This document shows positions 45,766-53,736 of a stretch of DNA of 64,000 bases, piece after piece. Source of the stretch: Novosphingobium sp. Fuku2-ISO-50 (lineage in GTDB: Bacteria > Pseudomonadota > Alphaproteobacteria > Sphingomonadales > Sphingomonadaceae); the NCBI RefSeq assembly GCF_001519055.1, contig NZ_KQ954293.1, positions 116,690 through 180,689 of the forward strand. Reading direction: 5' to 3'. How positions within the stretch are numbered: the stretch's first letter is position 1; the number at the start of each line of letters is the position of its first letter. Below the pieces are notes generated by a model, which searched no databases, was not told the DNA's origin, and worked only from the letters and a program-made list of their open reading frames with translations. The position numbers were made by a program, and so were the translations under genes.

Positions 45766-46695
45766 ATGGGCATGACTGGCGTATTGCGCCCTGGCCACGC
45801 GGCCGTCCGGGTGCTGGACATGAAGGAAGCGATGCATTTCTATGGCGAAGTGCTCGGCCTGATCGAAACCGGGCGCGATTCCTATGGCCGGGTCTATTAC
45901 CGCGCATGGGACGAACGCGACCACAACAGCATCATCCTGCGCGAAGCGGACCAGGCCGGGATCGACTTCTTTGGCTTCAAGGTGGATTCGCCCGCCACGC
46001 TCGACAAGCTCGAAGCCGATGTGCGCGCCTATGGCTATCCTACCGAGCGCATTCCGGCTGGCGACCTGCTCCAGACCGGCGAACGCGTCCGCTTTGAAAT
46101 CGCCTCTGGCCACGCGATCGAGCTCTATGCGGAAAAGGGCAAGGCCAATTCGCCGCAGATGGTCGACAACCCGCCGCCGTGGAACCCGGAAAGCGAGCGC
46201 GGCATTGCGCCGATCCGGTTCGACCACGGGCTGCTCTATGGCCCCGACATCGAAAAGGTTCAGGATTTCTTCGTCAACGTGCTCGGCTTTTACCTGACCG
46301 AACAGATCCTGCTCGAAGACGGCAAGACCCAGCTCGCGATCTGGCTGGCGTGTTCCAACAAGGCGCATGACATCGCCTTTGTCCGCCATCCCGAGCCCAA
46401 CAAGCTCCACCACGTCTCGTTCCTGCTGGAAAGCTGGGAAAAGGTGCTCCGCGCCGCCGACATCATGTCGATGAACCGGATTTCGATCGACATGGGGCCG
46501 ACCCGTCACGGCGTGACGCGCGGCACCACGATCTATGCCTTCGACCCGTCGGGCAACCGCTTCGAGACTTTCGCCGGCGGCTATCAGACCTATCCCGACT
46601 GGGATCCGCTGACCTGGACATGGGAAGAAGTCGGCGCGGCGGTCTATTATCATGACCGCCAGCTCAATCCGGCTTTCCTCGAAGTCGTGACCTGA
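45766..46695 (+). CDS. dmpB: Catechol 2,3-dioxygenase
   Basis: This 309-residue extradiol enzyme of the XylE type has iron ligands at about His154 (FDHGLLYG), His216 (LHHVSF) and Glu267 (NRFETFAGG). It opens catechol to 2-hydroxymuconic semialdehyde, which feeds DmpC or DmpD. It has GGAGAG upstream overlapping the dmpQ end, and a strong terminator after its stop. Confidence 0.96.
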   Translation: MGMTGVLRPGHAAVRVLDMKEAMHFYGEVLGLIETGRDSYGRVYYRAWDERDHNSIILREADQAGIDFFGFKVDSPATLDKLEADVRAYGYPTERIPAGDLLQTGERVRFEIASGHAIELYAEKGKANSPQMVDNPPPWNPESERGIAPIRFDHGLLYGPDIEKVQDFFVNVLGFYLTEQILLEDGKTQLAIWLACSNKAHDIAFVRHPEPNKLHHVSFLLESWEKVLRAADIMSMNRISIDMGPTRHGVTRGTTIYAFDPSGNRFETFAGGYQTYPDWDPLTWTWEEVGAAVYYHDRQLNPAFLEVVT

Positions 46696-46705
46696 TAGAG
46701 ACCCT

Positions 46706-46750
46706 CCGGGCAGGGGCGGCCCTCGCGGCCCCTGCCCGGGACACTCTCTT
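46706..46750 (+). terminator. Intrinsic terminator after dmpB
   Basis: CCGGGCAGGGGC (46706-46717) pairs perfectly with GCCCCTGCCCGG (46728-46739), followed by ACACTCTCTTTT. It separates the phenol operon from the HbpS-like gene, which would then depend on read-through or its own promoter. Confidence 0.75.
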
Positions 46751-46767
46751 TTGACCGAGCCATCGCC

Positions 46768-47196
46768 ATGTCGCTAGCCCTGACCAAACTGTCGATCCGA
46801 TCCGCAGCTGCCACACGTATCCTCACCCATGCCGAACAGGCAGCGACCGCCCTTGGCATTGCCGTGGTCATCGCGGTCACCGACGAAGCCGGTGTGATCA
46901 AGGGACTGTGCCGCATGGACCGTGCGCCGCTGATCAGCATCGATATTGCGCAGGACAAGGCCTATACGGCGGCCTCGTTCGGCGTTCCGACGCATGAATG
47001 GCATGACCGGATAAAGGATGAACCCGCGCTGCTGCATGGTCTGCTCAAGGCACCGCGTTTCACCATTCTGGGCGGCGGGGTTCCCATCGTTCAGGACGGC
47101 GCACTGATCGGAGGCCTCGGCGTGAGCGGGGGCAGCGCCGAACAGGATCTGCGCATTGCACAGGCAGCGCTGGACCTCGCCAGGACAGGTGCCTGA
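46768..47196 (+). CDS. GlcG/HbpS-family protein
   Basis: This 142-residue protein has the family pattern: ALTKLSIRSAAATRILTHAEQ, then VIAVTDEAGVIKGLCRMDRAPLISIDIAQDKAYTA and a Gly-rich GGGVPIVQDGALIGGLGVSGGSAEQD. Members bind haem or cobalamin or have unknown roles, and several sit in aromatic meta-cleavage operons. No strong ribosome-binding site is visible. It lies beyond the dmpB terminator and converges on the ETF genes. Confidence 0.85.
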   Translation: MSLALTKLSIRSAAATRILTHAEQAATALGIAVVIAVTDEAGVIKGLCRMDRAPLISIDIAQDKAYTAASFGVPTHEWHDRIKDEPALLHGLLKAPRFTILGGGVPIVQDGALIGGLGVSGGSAEQDLRIAQAALDLARTGA

Positions 47197-47224
47197 CGAC
47201 ACGCACCTTGGTATGACTGGTCGG

Positions 47225-47965
47225 TCAGGCCGCAAGCCCCGCTTCGACTGCGCGCAGGACAAGCGGCAGAAGAGTGCGCGCATCTGCCGCCGCTCCGGCT
47301 TCTGCCACGCGGAAAATGGCTGCGGCGGGATCGCTGTTGAGCGCGATCAGGCGCGTGGCGCTGCCGATTCCGGCGAGATGTTGCGGCGTGCCTGACATGC
47401 CGACTGCAAAATAGAGCGCAGGCGTCACGAATTTGCCCGACTGCCCCACTTGCTGCGACACCGGGGCAAGGCCGAGGTCAACCGCAGGCAGGCTGGCGCC
47501 GACTGCCCCGCCGAGCGCCTCGGCGATGCGTTCCAGCAGGGCAAAGCCTGCCTCGTCCAGCCCGCGCCCGCCGCCCAGCACGATCCGTGCGCTTTCCAGC
47601 GCCACGCGCTGATCGGCGCGGGCGATGCGTTCCGGCGCCGGTTCGGCGGGCGCGCCCAGCGCGATTGCGCCGTCGAGGTCGGGCATGTCGTTCACCACCG
47701 CCACGGCCAGGCCCTCCGCAACCCGCAACCGCACGGCAATGCGCCCGCCATGCGTGGTCCGCGATGCGACAAGCGCATGCCCCTCGCGCGCCAGCGACGC
47801 GATCCGCCCGAGCATGGCCGCGCCGCTGGCCGCCGCAATGGCCCCGCACAGCGCTTCGCCCTCGGCCGTGGCGGGGAAGACCAGCAAGGTCGGTTCCTCA
47901 AAGGCGGGCAGCAGGGTCGGACAAGCCCCGCCCGGGCGTACACCGAAAACATGCCAGCGGCTCAT
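47225..47965 (-). CDS. Electron transfer flavoprotein alpha subunit, shortened N-terminal domain
   Basis: This 246-residue EtfA/FixB homologue has a complete C-terminal FAD domain: GGGRGLDEAGFALLERIAEALGG, SQQVGQSGKFVTPALYFAVGMSG and IALNSDPAAAIF. Usual EtfA is about 310 residues; here the N-terminal domain is about 60-70 residues shorter. It pairs with the upstream EtfB, which it overlaps by 4 bases. It would accept electrons from the flavoprotein encoded by the first gene of this trio and pass them to the quinone pool through ETF:quinone oxidoreductase, not seen here. Confidence 0.88.
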   Translation of the reverse strand: MSRWHVFGVRPGGACPTLLPAFEEPTLLVFPATAEGEALCGAIAAASGAAMLGRIASLAREGHALVASRTTHGGRIAVRLRVAEGLAVAVVNDMPDLDGAIALGAPAEPAPERIARADQRVALESARIVLGGGRGLDEAGFALLERIAEALGGAVGASLPAVDLGLAPVSQQVGQSGKFVTPALYFAVGMSGTPQHLAGIGSATRLIALNSDPAAAIFRVAEAGAAADARTLLPLVLRAVEAGLAA

Positions 47966-48711
47966 CGTGCAGCCTCCACAAGCAGGGCGGCGATCGCGCT
48001 TGCCTGATCTTCGGGCGAACCGCCGATCATCGCACAATCGACCATGGCACGTGCGCCCGCGTGCGCGCTCACGCCCGCAAGATCAGCGCCGCCCTTGGGG
48101 GCCGCGCAATGCGTCAACGTTCCGATTTGGGCCTGTCGCGCCATCATCACGTTCTTCATCAACGGCTTGCGCAAGCGTGTGCGCCGGTCGTTGGTCACGC
48201 TGGCCACAACCGGCTGCGCAACCGTCAGCCATTCCTCGCAGATCGCCGCCTCGCGCATCAGCCGGATCGCGCCTGTCGTCTCGACCACTTGCACACGCCC
48301 GAAAAACGGCTTGCCCAACAATCCGGCAAGCATCGGCGGAACCAGTCCATCATCGCAATCGCCGAATTCGCGGCCCATCAGGACAAGGTCCGCATCATCG
48401 CACACCGCCGCCAGCTCGCGCGCGGTCGCGGCCTGATCCCACGGCGCGGCCAGGGCCACGGTCGCGACATCGGCGATATTGAGCGCCGCGACCGCACGCG
48501 CGAGCCGGATGGCCTCCTCCCCGCCGGCGACAATCGCCCGGATCGCGGTGGCGCTGTGTGCGTCCCTGATGCGCAAGGCGATTTCGAGCGCGGCTTCGTC
48601 AAACGGGCTGAGGATCAGGCGATCGGCGGCGCGTTCCGGCAAACCGTCGCCGAAGGGCGCGACCGGCCATTTCGGATCGAGCACGCCTGCGATCAGGACG
48701 AGGATGTTCAT
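47962..48711 (-). CDS. Electron transfer flavoprotein beta subunit
   Basis: This 249-residue EtfB/FixA homologue begins MNILVLIAGVLDPKWP. It has SPFDEAALEIALRIRD, DLVLMGREFGDCDDGLVPPMLAGLLGKPF and KNVMMARQAQIG, matching the AMP/FAD-binding and partner-recognition regions. It overlaps the flavoprotein gene upstream and etfA downstream by 4 bases each, so the three proteins are probably made in equal amounts. The sequence is divergent from housekeeping EtfB, suggesting a dedicated pair. Confidence 0.88.
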   Translation of the reverse strand: MNILVLIAGVLDPKWPVAPFGDGLPERAADRLILSPFDEAALEIALRIRDAHSATAIRAIVAGGEEAIRLARAVAALNIADVATVALAAPWDQAATARELAAVCDDADLVLMGREFGDCDDGLVPPMLAGLLGKPFFGRVQVVETTGAIRLMREAAICEEWLTVAQPVVASVTNDRRTRLRKPLMKNVMMARQAQIGTLTHCAAPKGGADLAGVSAHAGARAMVDCAMIGGSPEDQASAIAALLVEAAR

Positions 48712-50057
48712 TGCGCCGCCGCAGCCATCCCGGCAAGCCGCCCGAACACCACCGCCTTGCCGAGCGCAGAGCCGGTCATGTAGGCCGCGCCATGGAAGCC
48801 GCCGGTCACCTCGCCCGCCGCGTAAAGGCCCGCAATCGCGCTACCGTCGCTGCGCAGCACGCGCGCAGCATTGTCGATGCGCAGCCCGCAATAGGTGCCG
48901 AAGACGACCGCTGTCGACGGATAGGCATAGAACGGCGCCGTCTCGATCCGGCGCAGCGCGCCATGATGATGGACGAGATGGGTCCGGTTGAATTCCGGAT
49001 CACGGCCTGCATCGACATAGCCGTTGTAGCGCGTCACCGTATCGACCAGCACGTCGGGATCGATCTCGATCCGGGCGGCGAGCGCTTCAAGGCTGTCGGC
49101 GACATAGAACAGCCCTTCTTCCAGCCTGCGCCCGAAGTCGAGAATCCGCACCCGGTCGTCCCCGGTGTCGAAAATGCCCTGATCCATGATCTGATAGCCG
49201 GTGTGCCAGGGCTGCGCCATCACGGCATCGCCCAGCAGCTTGTACGAAATGCTTTCATTGACGAACCGTTTGCCGCCCTGGTTGACGGCGATGGCGCCCT
49301 TGTAGACGGCCTGAAGGCTGTGATCGTTGGTTTCGTCGGTGGGATGCTTGCCGAATGTGCCCTTCACATAGGCCATGTCGCGCAAGTCCGCGCCGAGCGC
49401 TTCGGCCATCAACAGGCCGTCGCCCTGCGAACCCGCGCCTGCGACAAACACCGCCTCGGCATACTGTGGCGCATACCGCTCGAGCAGATCGGGATTCCTG
49501 GCAAAGCCGCCGCTGGCGATGATCACTGCGCGCGCGCCAAACAAGTCTTCGCCCGAGCCCGGCCGCACGCCGACCACGCGCCCGTCCGCATCCTGGATCA
49601 GCGCCCGGGCGGCGACACCGGGGCGGTATTCCACCAGCCCGCTCGCCTCTGCCGCAGCCCTGAGCGTGCGCACCATGTCGGCGGGATCGACCGTGTGCAC
49701 ACGCGGCACCGATTGCCCCGATGCCGTCTCGATCACCGGGCTGAAGCCGACGCCTGCGGCCTTGAGCCAGTCATACGTGGCGAGTTGCGCCTCGCAATAG
49801 GCGCGCACCAGCGCCTCGTCGTTCACATGTTGCCCGACTTCGCACAAGTCGCGCAGCAACAGCCCGGGGCTGTCCTCCACGCCCTGCGCCGCCTGAAGGT
49901 CTGTCCCGGCAAAGGCCAGACACCCCCCGCTCAGCGCCGAAGATCCGCCCGATTCAGCCAGCTTTTCCAACAGCAGGACCGACAGCCCGGCCTGGGTGGC
50001 GGCCAGCGCCGCCGACCAGCCGGCAGCCCCGCCGCCCATCACGATCACGTCTGTCAT
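48708..50057 (-). CDS. FAD-dependent dehydrogenase of the fumarate reductase/ketosteroid dehydrogenase family
   Basis: This 449-residue flavoprotein has an N-terminal dinucleotide fold (DVIVMGGGAAGWSAALAATQAGLSVLLLE), GGSSALSGGC for FAD covalent-type or tight binding, and the C-terminal pattern GLYAAGEVTGGFHGAAYMTGSALGKAVVFGRLAG. Relatives oxidise or reduce C-C bonds next to a carbonyl or carboxylate. Overlap with etfB suggests it works as a dehydrogenase using ETF as acceptor. There are no haem or membrane domains. The substrate is unknown. Confidence 0.85.
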   Translation of the reverse strand: MTDVIVMGGGAAGWSAALAATQAGLSVLLLEKLAESGGSSALSGGCLAFAGTDLQAAQGVEDSPGLLLRDLCEVGQHVNDEALVRAYCEAQLATYDWLKAAGVGFSPVIETASGQSVPRVHTVDPADMVRTLRAAAEASGLVEYRPGVAARALIQDADGRVVGVRPGSGEDLFGARAVIIASGGFARNPDLLERYAPQYAEAVFVAGAGSQGDGLLMAEALGADLRDMAYVKGTFGKHPTDETNDHSLQAVYKGAIAVNQGGKRFVNESISYKLLGDAVMAQPWHTGYQIMDQGIFDTGDDRVRILDFGRRLEEGLFYVADSLEALAARIEIDPDVLVDTVTRYNGYVDAGRDPEFNRTHLVHHHGALRRIETAPFYAYPSTAVVFGTYCGLRIDNAARVLRSDGSAIAGLYAAGEVTGGFHGAAYMTGSALGKAVVFGRLAGMAAAAQ

Positions 50058-50854
50058 GCCGGATTCAATCCATAGAAATCGAGAATTTCGTCGCGGCGGA
50101 CGGGGTCGGGGATCGCCCCGAAATACCCTGTCCCCGCAGGCTCGTCGCCGGCCCGCCGCCGGTCGACCATCGCTTCGGCCGCATGGACCCAGGCGCCCAG
50201 CGAATCGATCACCGGCACATCGTCGACCTGCGTGACACCATTCATCGCCAGCAGCACGTTGAGCGGCGCCTCACCCGGCACGATCGCCTCTGCGCCCCGC
50301 GCGATCAACGCCCGCGCCGCAGTGCGAAACCGGTCGATCAGGGGCCCCGGGCTGTCAAAGCCGGCGAGCACGTCGGTAAACCGGAACCCGACATCGCAGG
50401 CCCCGACCAACCGACAGCCCAACCCATGGCGACGGACATTGTCGCAATAGAGCTCCGCCAGTTCGGGAATGAACACCAGCGCGCCGAACTTGCGGCCATC
50501 GCCGACCGCTGCGCGCGCCGCGGATTCACCATACCCGACCACCGGAATGCCGACCAACGCGCGGATTTCGCGCAGCCCCGGCTCGGGCAACGTGCTCAGC
50601 GCATAGGCATCATACCCTTGCCGTTCGGCCAGCAGCGCGCCTTGCAGAAACTGGATCGCGTGCAGAAACTGAAAACCGACATGCTTGATGTCGTCGCCCG
50701 GATAATTGGTGCGATAGGTTCCTGCCCGCATCCCGTGCATGTCGATGACCGTGTCAGGCCGCGCCACGCGCCGGAAATGATCCCTCAACGCCTCGTCATA
50801 GGCGGCAAGGTCGCTCAGAACGGTAAAGCTCTGGTGCCAGATGCGCATCGTCAT
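50054..50854 (-). CDS. Asp/Glu/hydantoin racemase-fold protein without catalytic cysteines
   Basis: This 266-residue protein resembles the racemase superfamily (HyuE, maleate isomerase, arylmalonate decarboxylase): IWHQSF start, GYDAYALSTLPEPGLREIRALVGIPVVGYGESA, then ARGAEAIVPGEAPLN. The two active-site cysteines expected in xxCFGDPGL and xGCAGM are Thr88 and Glu195. A cofactor-free racemase or isomerase mechanism with two thiols is therefore unlikely. It may use a Glu/Thr pair or act as a hydrolase or decarboxylase. It is in the operon between the hydroxylase and the dehydrogenase, overlapping the latter. Confidence 0.7.
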   Translation of the reverse strand: MTMRIWHQSFTVLSDLAAYDEALRDHFRRVARPDTVIDMHGMRAGTYRTNYPGDDIKHVGFQFLHAIQFLQGALLAERQGYDAYALSTLPEPGLREIRALVGIPVVGYGESAARAAVGDGRKFGALVFIPELAELYCDNVRRHGLGCRLVGACDVGFRFTDVLAGFDSPGPLIDRFRTAARALIARGAEAIVPGEAPLNVLLAMNGVTQVDDVPVIDSLGAWVHAAEAMVDRRRAGDEPAGTGYFGAIPDPVRRDEILDFYGLNPA

Positions 50855-50857
50855 GGC

Positions 50858-52060
50858 TCAGCCTCGCTTCGGCTTTTCGTAAAGCAGCGGCGGCAATTCC
50901 CCGCTCAGCAGATAGCCGCCCAGCGCACCGGCGTTGTTGTCGGCATCCTGGGTGATGTGATTGGCCGCCACCAGCACGTCGCGCAAATAGCGCTGGATCG
51001 GATTGGAGCGATATACGCCGCGTGCGCCGGTACACTTGTACAGCGTCAGCACGGCTTCTTCGCACTCGCGGCCGATGCGCGCCATGTCGAGCATGTAATG
51101 GATGCGATCGTCGATGGAGACCAGCTCGCGCCGTTCGACGATCTGCGTGCAATGCGCGATCATCTGTTCCATCCGCGCCCGCGAGGAACGGACTTTGGCA
51201 ACCGCATTGGCCAGCCGGTCCTTGACATAAGGGCTCAGCCGCGTCGCCGCACCCGAACCATTGTCGACGCGCACCTGCATCTGCTCGATGAACACATCGA
51301 TCGCGCCCTGGGCAAAACCGAGCGTCACCGCAGAAACCGACGAATAGAAGATCATCGCGAAAGGAAACAGATAGTTCGTCGGGCGATCGTCAAGCTTGTA
51401 GTCGATCATCGAATGCGTGCGGTGATCGGGAACGAAGGCATCCTTGATCAACAAGCTCTTGGAACCGGTGCCCGCCAGGCCAAAGGTGAACCAGTCATCG
51501 ATGATCTCGTAGTCATCGCGATGGACCAGCAGCGCATGCCGGTCGATCGGCACCCCGTTTTCGTCCTTTTCCAGCGCGCCGATAAAGGCCCATTCGCCAT
51601 GATCGCTGCCGCTCGATGTCGGCCAGCGGCCCTTGAGGCGCCAGCCGCCCTCGACTTTGGTCATCTCGCCCATCGGCGGATAGGACGACGCGATGATCGC
51701 CTCGTTGTTCTTGCCCCACACATCGCGCGCGGCGCGATCATCCATCAGGCCGAATTCCCAGTTGTGCACGCCCAGAATCATCATGTTCCACGCGCTGGCG
51801 CAACAGCCGCGGCCAAGCTCGCTCAAGACCCGCATGAACACGCCGGGGTTCATTTCCCAGCCGCCATACTGCCTGGGCTGCAGGATGCGGAAAAAACCGG
51901 CCTGCCGGAACATCTCGATGACGTCCTTGGGCACCTTGCGCGCCTGCTCGATCTCGTCGGCGCGGGCACGCAGGCCGGGCACCATCGCCGCGGCACGGGC
52001 AACCAGTTCCTCGCAAGTCGGAATCTCGATCGTCGATTGCGTAAGGACAGCAGTGCTCAT
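50858..52060 (-). CDS. Flavin-dependent two-component monooxygenase, oxygenase component (acyl-CoA dehydrogenase fold)
   Basis: This 400-residue protein belongs to group D flavin monooxygenases (HsaA, HpaB C2-like), which share the acyl-CoA dehydrogenase fold. N-terminal ARAAAMVPGLRARADEIEQARKVP and FRILQPRQYGGWEMNP, SSGSDHGEWAF, and C-terminal GARGVYRSNPIQRYLRDVLVAANHITQD support this. Such enzymes ortho-hydroxylate phenols with reduced flavin from a partner reductase; the flavin reductase gene lies directly upstream, overlapping. It probably prepares a catechol for the extradiol dioxygenase at 52716. Confidence 0.87.
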   Translation of the reverse strand: MSTAVLTQSTIEIPTCEELVARAAAMVPGLRARADEIEQARKVPKDVIEMFRQAGFFRILQPRQYGGWEMNPGVFMRVLSELGRGCCASAWNMMILGVHNWEFGLMDDRAARDVWGKNNEAIIASSYPPMGEMTKVEGGWRLKGRWPTSSGSDHGEWAFIGALEKDENGVPIDRHALLVHRDDYEIIDDWFTFGLAGTGSKSLLIKDAFVPDHRTHSMIDYKLDDRPTNYLFPFAMIFYSSVSAVTLGFAQGAIDVFIEQMQVRVDNGSGAATRLSPYVKDRLANAVAKVRSSRARMEQMIAHCTQIVERRELVSIDDRIHYMLDMARIGRECEEAVLTLYKCTGARGVYRSNPIQRYLRDVLVAANHITQDADNNAGALGGYLLSGELPPLLYEKPKRG

Positions 52061-52632
52061 TGCTGATTCTCCTGTGAATTTCTGGAAACAGGGGGCTGGC
52101 GATCGCCAAGAAAAGCCCCGTCGAAATAGATCAGCGGATCACCGCCGGATTCACGCAGCAGGACATCCACCACGTCGCAGATAAAAATGTCGTGCGTGCT
52201 CGCCACGATGCACTCGGCCACGCGGCAATCGAAACTGACGAGCGCGTCGGCCAGCAGAGGGGCCCCGGTTGCGCCGGTCGCCCAAGCCCCTTGTGCAAAC
52301 TTTTCGCAAGGAGCCACGCCGCCGGCAAAGCGTCCGGCCAGCGCCAGGGCATCGTCGCCCAGGACATTGACGCCCAGCACCTGCGACCGGGCGATGATGC
52401 CATGCGCCCAGGTGGACCGGTTGATACAGACCAGCAGTTGCGCCGGATCGGCGGTGACCGAGGCCACCGCCGTCGCGGTCATTCCGGTCCAGCCCTCGCG
52501 CCCTTCGCCCGGTGCAAACGAGGTGATGATGGTGCAGGCCCCGGCAAGCCGCCGCATCCCCTGACGGAACAGGTCGGATGTCGGCGTAAGGTCCGGCGCA
52601 GGCGATAGTGTTCGGGAAGACAGGGCAGTCAT
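52057..52632 (-). CDS. Flavin reductase, partner of the two-component monooxygenase
   Basis: This 191-residue protein has the HpaC/HsaB flavin reductase pattern: FRQGMRRLAGACTIITS, GWTGMTATAVASVTADPAQLLVCINR, and GVNVLGDDALALAGRFAG. It supplies FMNH2 or FADH2 to the oxygenase encoded by the overlapping downstream gene. The start at 52632 has AAGG at 9 bases. It lies 83 bases after the extradiol gene. Confidence 0.9.
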   Translation of the reverse strand: MTALSSRTLSPAPDLTPTSDLFRQGMRRLAGACTIITSFAPGEGREGWTGMTATAVASVTADPAQLLVCINRSTWAHGIIARSQVLGVNVLGDDALALAGRFAGGVAPCEKFAQGAWATGATGAPLLADALVSFDCRVAECIVASTHDIFICDVVDVLLRESGGDPLIYFDGAFLGDRQPPVSRNSQENQQ

Positions 52633-52715
52633 GATCGAAACCTTGCCGGTGGCGTGGGAAGGAGGGCACGCAGGCGCTTTGCGCCCGACGCGTCCGATGC
52701 CGGATCGGGCCGGTT

Positions 52716-53615
52716 TCAGTCGACCATCGCCATGTTGCGCACGTGACCCCAGTCCGACATCACGTCGTAGATCTGCGGTGCCCATGTGGCCTCGTCGATG
52801 ACCACGCCGCCGTGACCCAGTTCGATGCCAAAGCCCGACGGCGTGCGCATGTAGAAACTGAACATCTGGTCGTTGGGATGATGGCCCAGTTCCAGCACGA
52901 TGGGGATTGCGGCCTTCTTTGCGCGGTCGCAGGCCAGCCCGACATCGTTCATGTCGCGATATTCGAGCATGAGGTGGTTCAGCCGCTTGGCCGAAGGAAA
53001 CGCGCCTGTGGCCAGCGAATGGTGGCGACCGGTCGCGGTGTGGAAAAAGGTCGCATCGGCGTAGATGCCGGGGGCCATTTCCTGGCGGATGCGATCGCTG
53101 TAGCGCAGGCCCAGCACATCCCGATACCAGCGCACCCCCTCCTCGTAATCCTTGCAGACCGGCAGAATGTGGCCAATCCCCAGATCGCTGGTGACAAAGC
53201 CCTGCCCGCGCAGGATCGGCGAGAGATTTCCGCCGTCGTCGCGCAGCCCGGTGCGCCCGGTGAAGAATTCATGCGTAAAGCCGATCGGATCGGCCAGGCT
53301 GAACAACCGCGTGACATGGCGTGCAGCGGCGCGCTCGGCGCTTTCTTCGCGCACATCGGCCCCTTTGGCGCGCAGCGCAGCGACGTAGTCTTCGAGATCG
53401 CCCGCCGTGCCAAGATCCCAGCCGGCATGAGTCAGATCATCGTCGGCGCCCGGCTCGATCAATATCCGCCACGGATGGCCATCCATGCGCAGGCCAACCG
53501 CGCCCGCATCGGTATCGCCAATACCCAGCCCGATGATGTTTGCAGCAAAGTCGCGCCAGGCAGCGAGATCGCTTGCAGCAACGACAACGTAGGCGAGGTT
53601 TTGCAACTCGGCCAT
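52716..53615 (-). CDS. Type I extradiol dioxygenase (BphC/HsaC-like)
   Basis: This 299-residue two-domain VOC enzyme has metal ligands in IGHILPV, LNHLMLE and FGIELGHGG, in the C-terminal domain. The family opens catechol-type rings adjacent to the hydroxyls, with preference for bulky catechols. It is first in the minus-strand operon with the two-component hydroxylase, pointing to a ring that is hydroxylated then cleaved. It differs clearly from the single-ring XylE type at 45766. A GGGAGAG ribosome-binding site precedes the ATG. Confidence 0.92.
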   Translation of the reverse strand: MAELQNLAYVVVAASDLAAWRDFAANIIGLGIGDTDAGAVGLRMDGHPWRILIEPGADDDLTHAGWDLGTAGDLEDYVAALRAKGADVREESAERAAARHVTRLFSLADPIGFTHEFFTGRTGLRDDGGNLSPILRGQGFVTSDLGIGHILPVCKDYEEGVRWYRDVLGLRYSDRIRQEMAPGIYADATFFHTATGRHHSLATGAFPSAKRLNHLMLEYRDMNDVGLACDRAKKAAIPIVLELGHHPNDQMFSFYMRTPSGFGIELGHGGVVIDEATWAPQIYDVMSDWGHVRNMAMVD

Positions 53616-53676
53616 GCTTCTCTCCCGTTCGCGTATGAATCGCGATCTGTTGGCCGAGAGGTAGCGTGCGGGGCCT

Positions 53677-53691
53677 ATTGCCTAAAACGAT
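53677..53691. promoter_or_regulatory. Candidate LysR-type site ATTG-N7-CGAT
   Basis: ATTG-CCTAAAA-CGAT lies in the 121-bp gap between the extradiol operon and the divergent LysR gene. Near-identical ATCG-N7-CGAT sites occur twice at 56139-56185. ATC-N9-GAT is the NodD/NahR-type architecture. Confidence 0.5.
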
Positions 53692-53736
53692 ATGTTTGAA
53701 TACCCACTATCACGAATGGCAATTTTGGAGGCCGCG

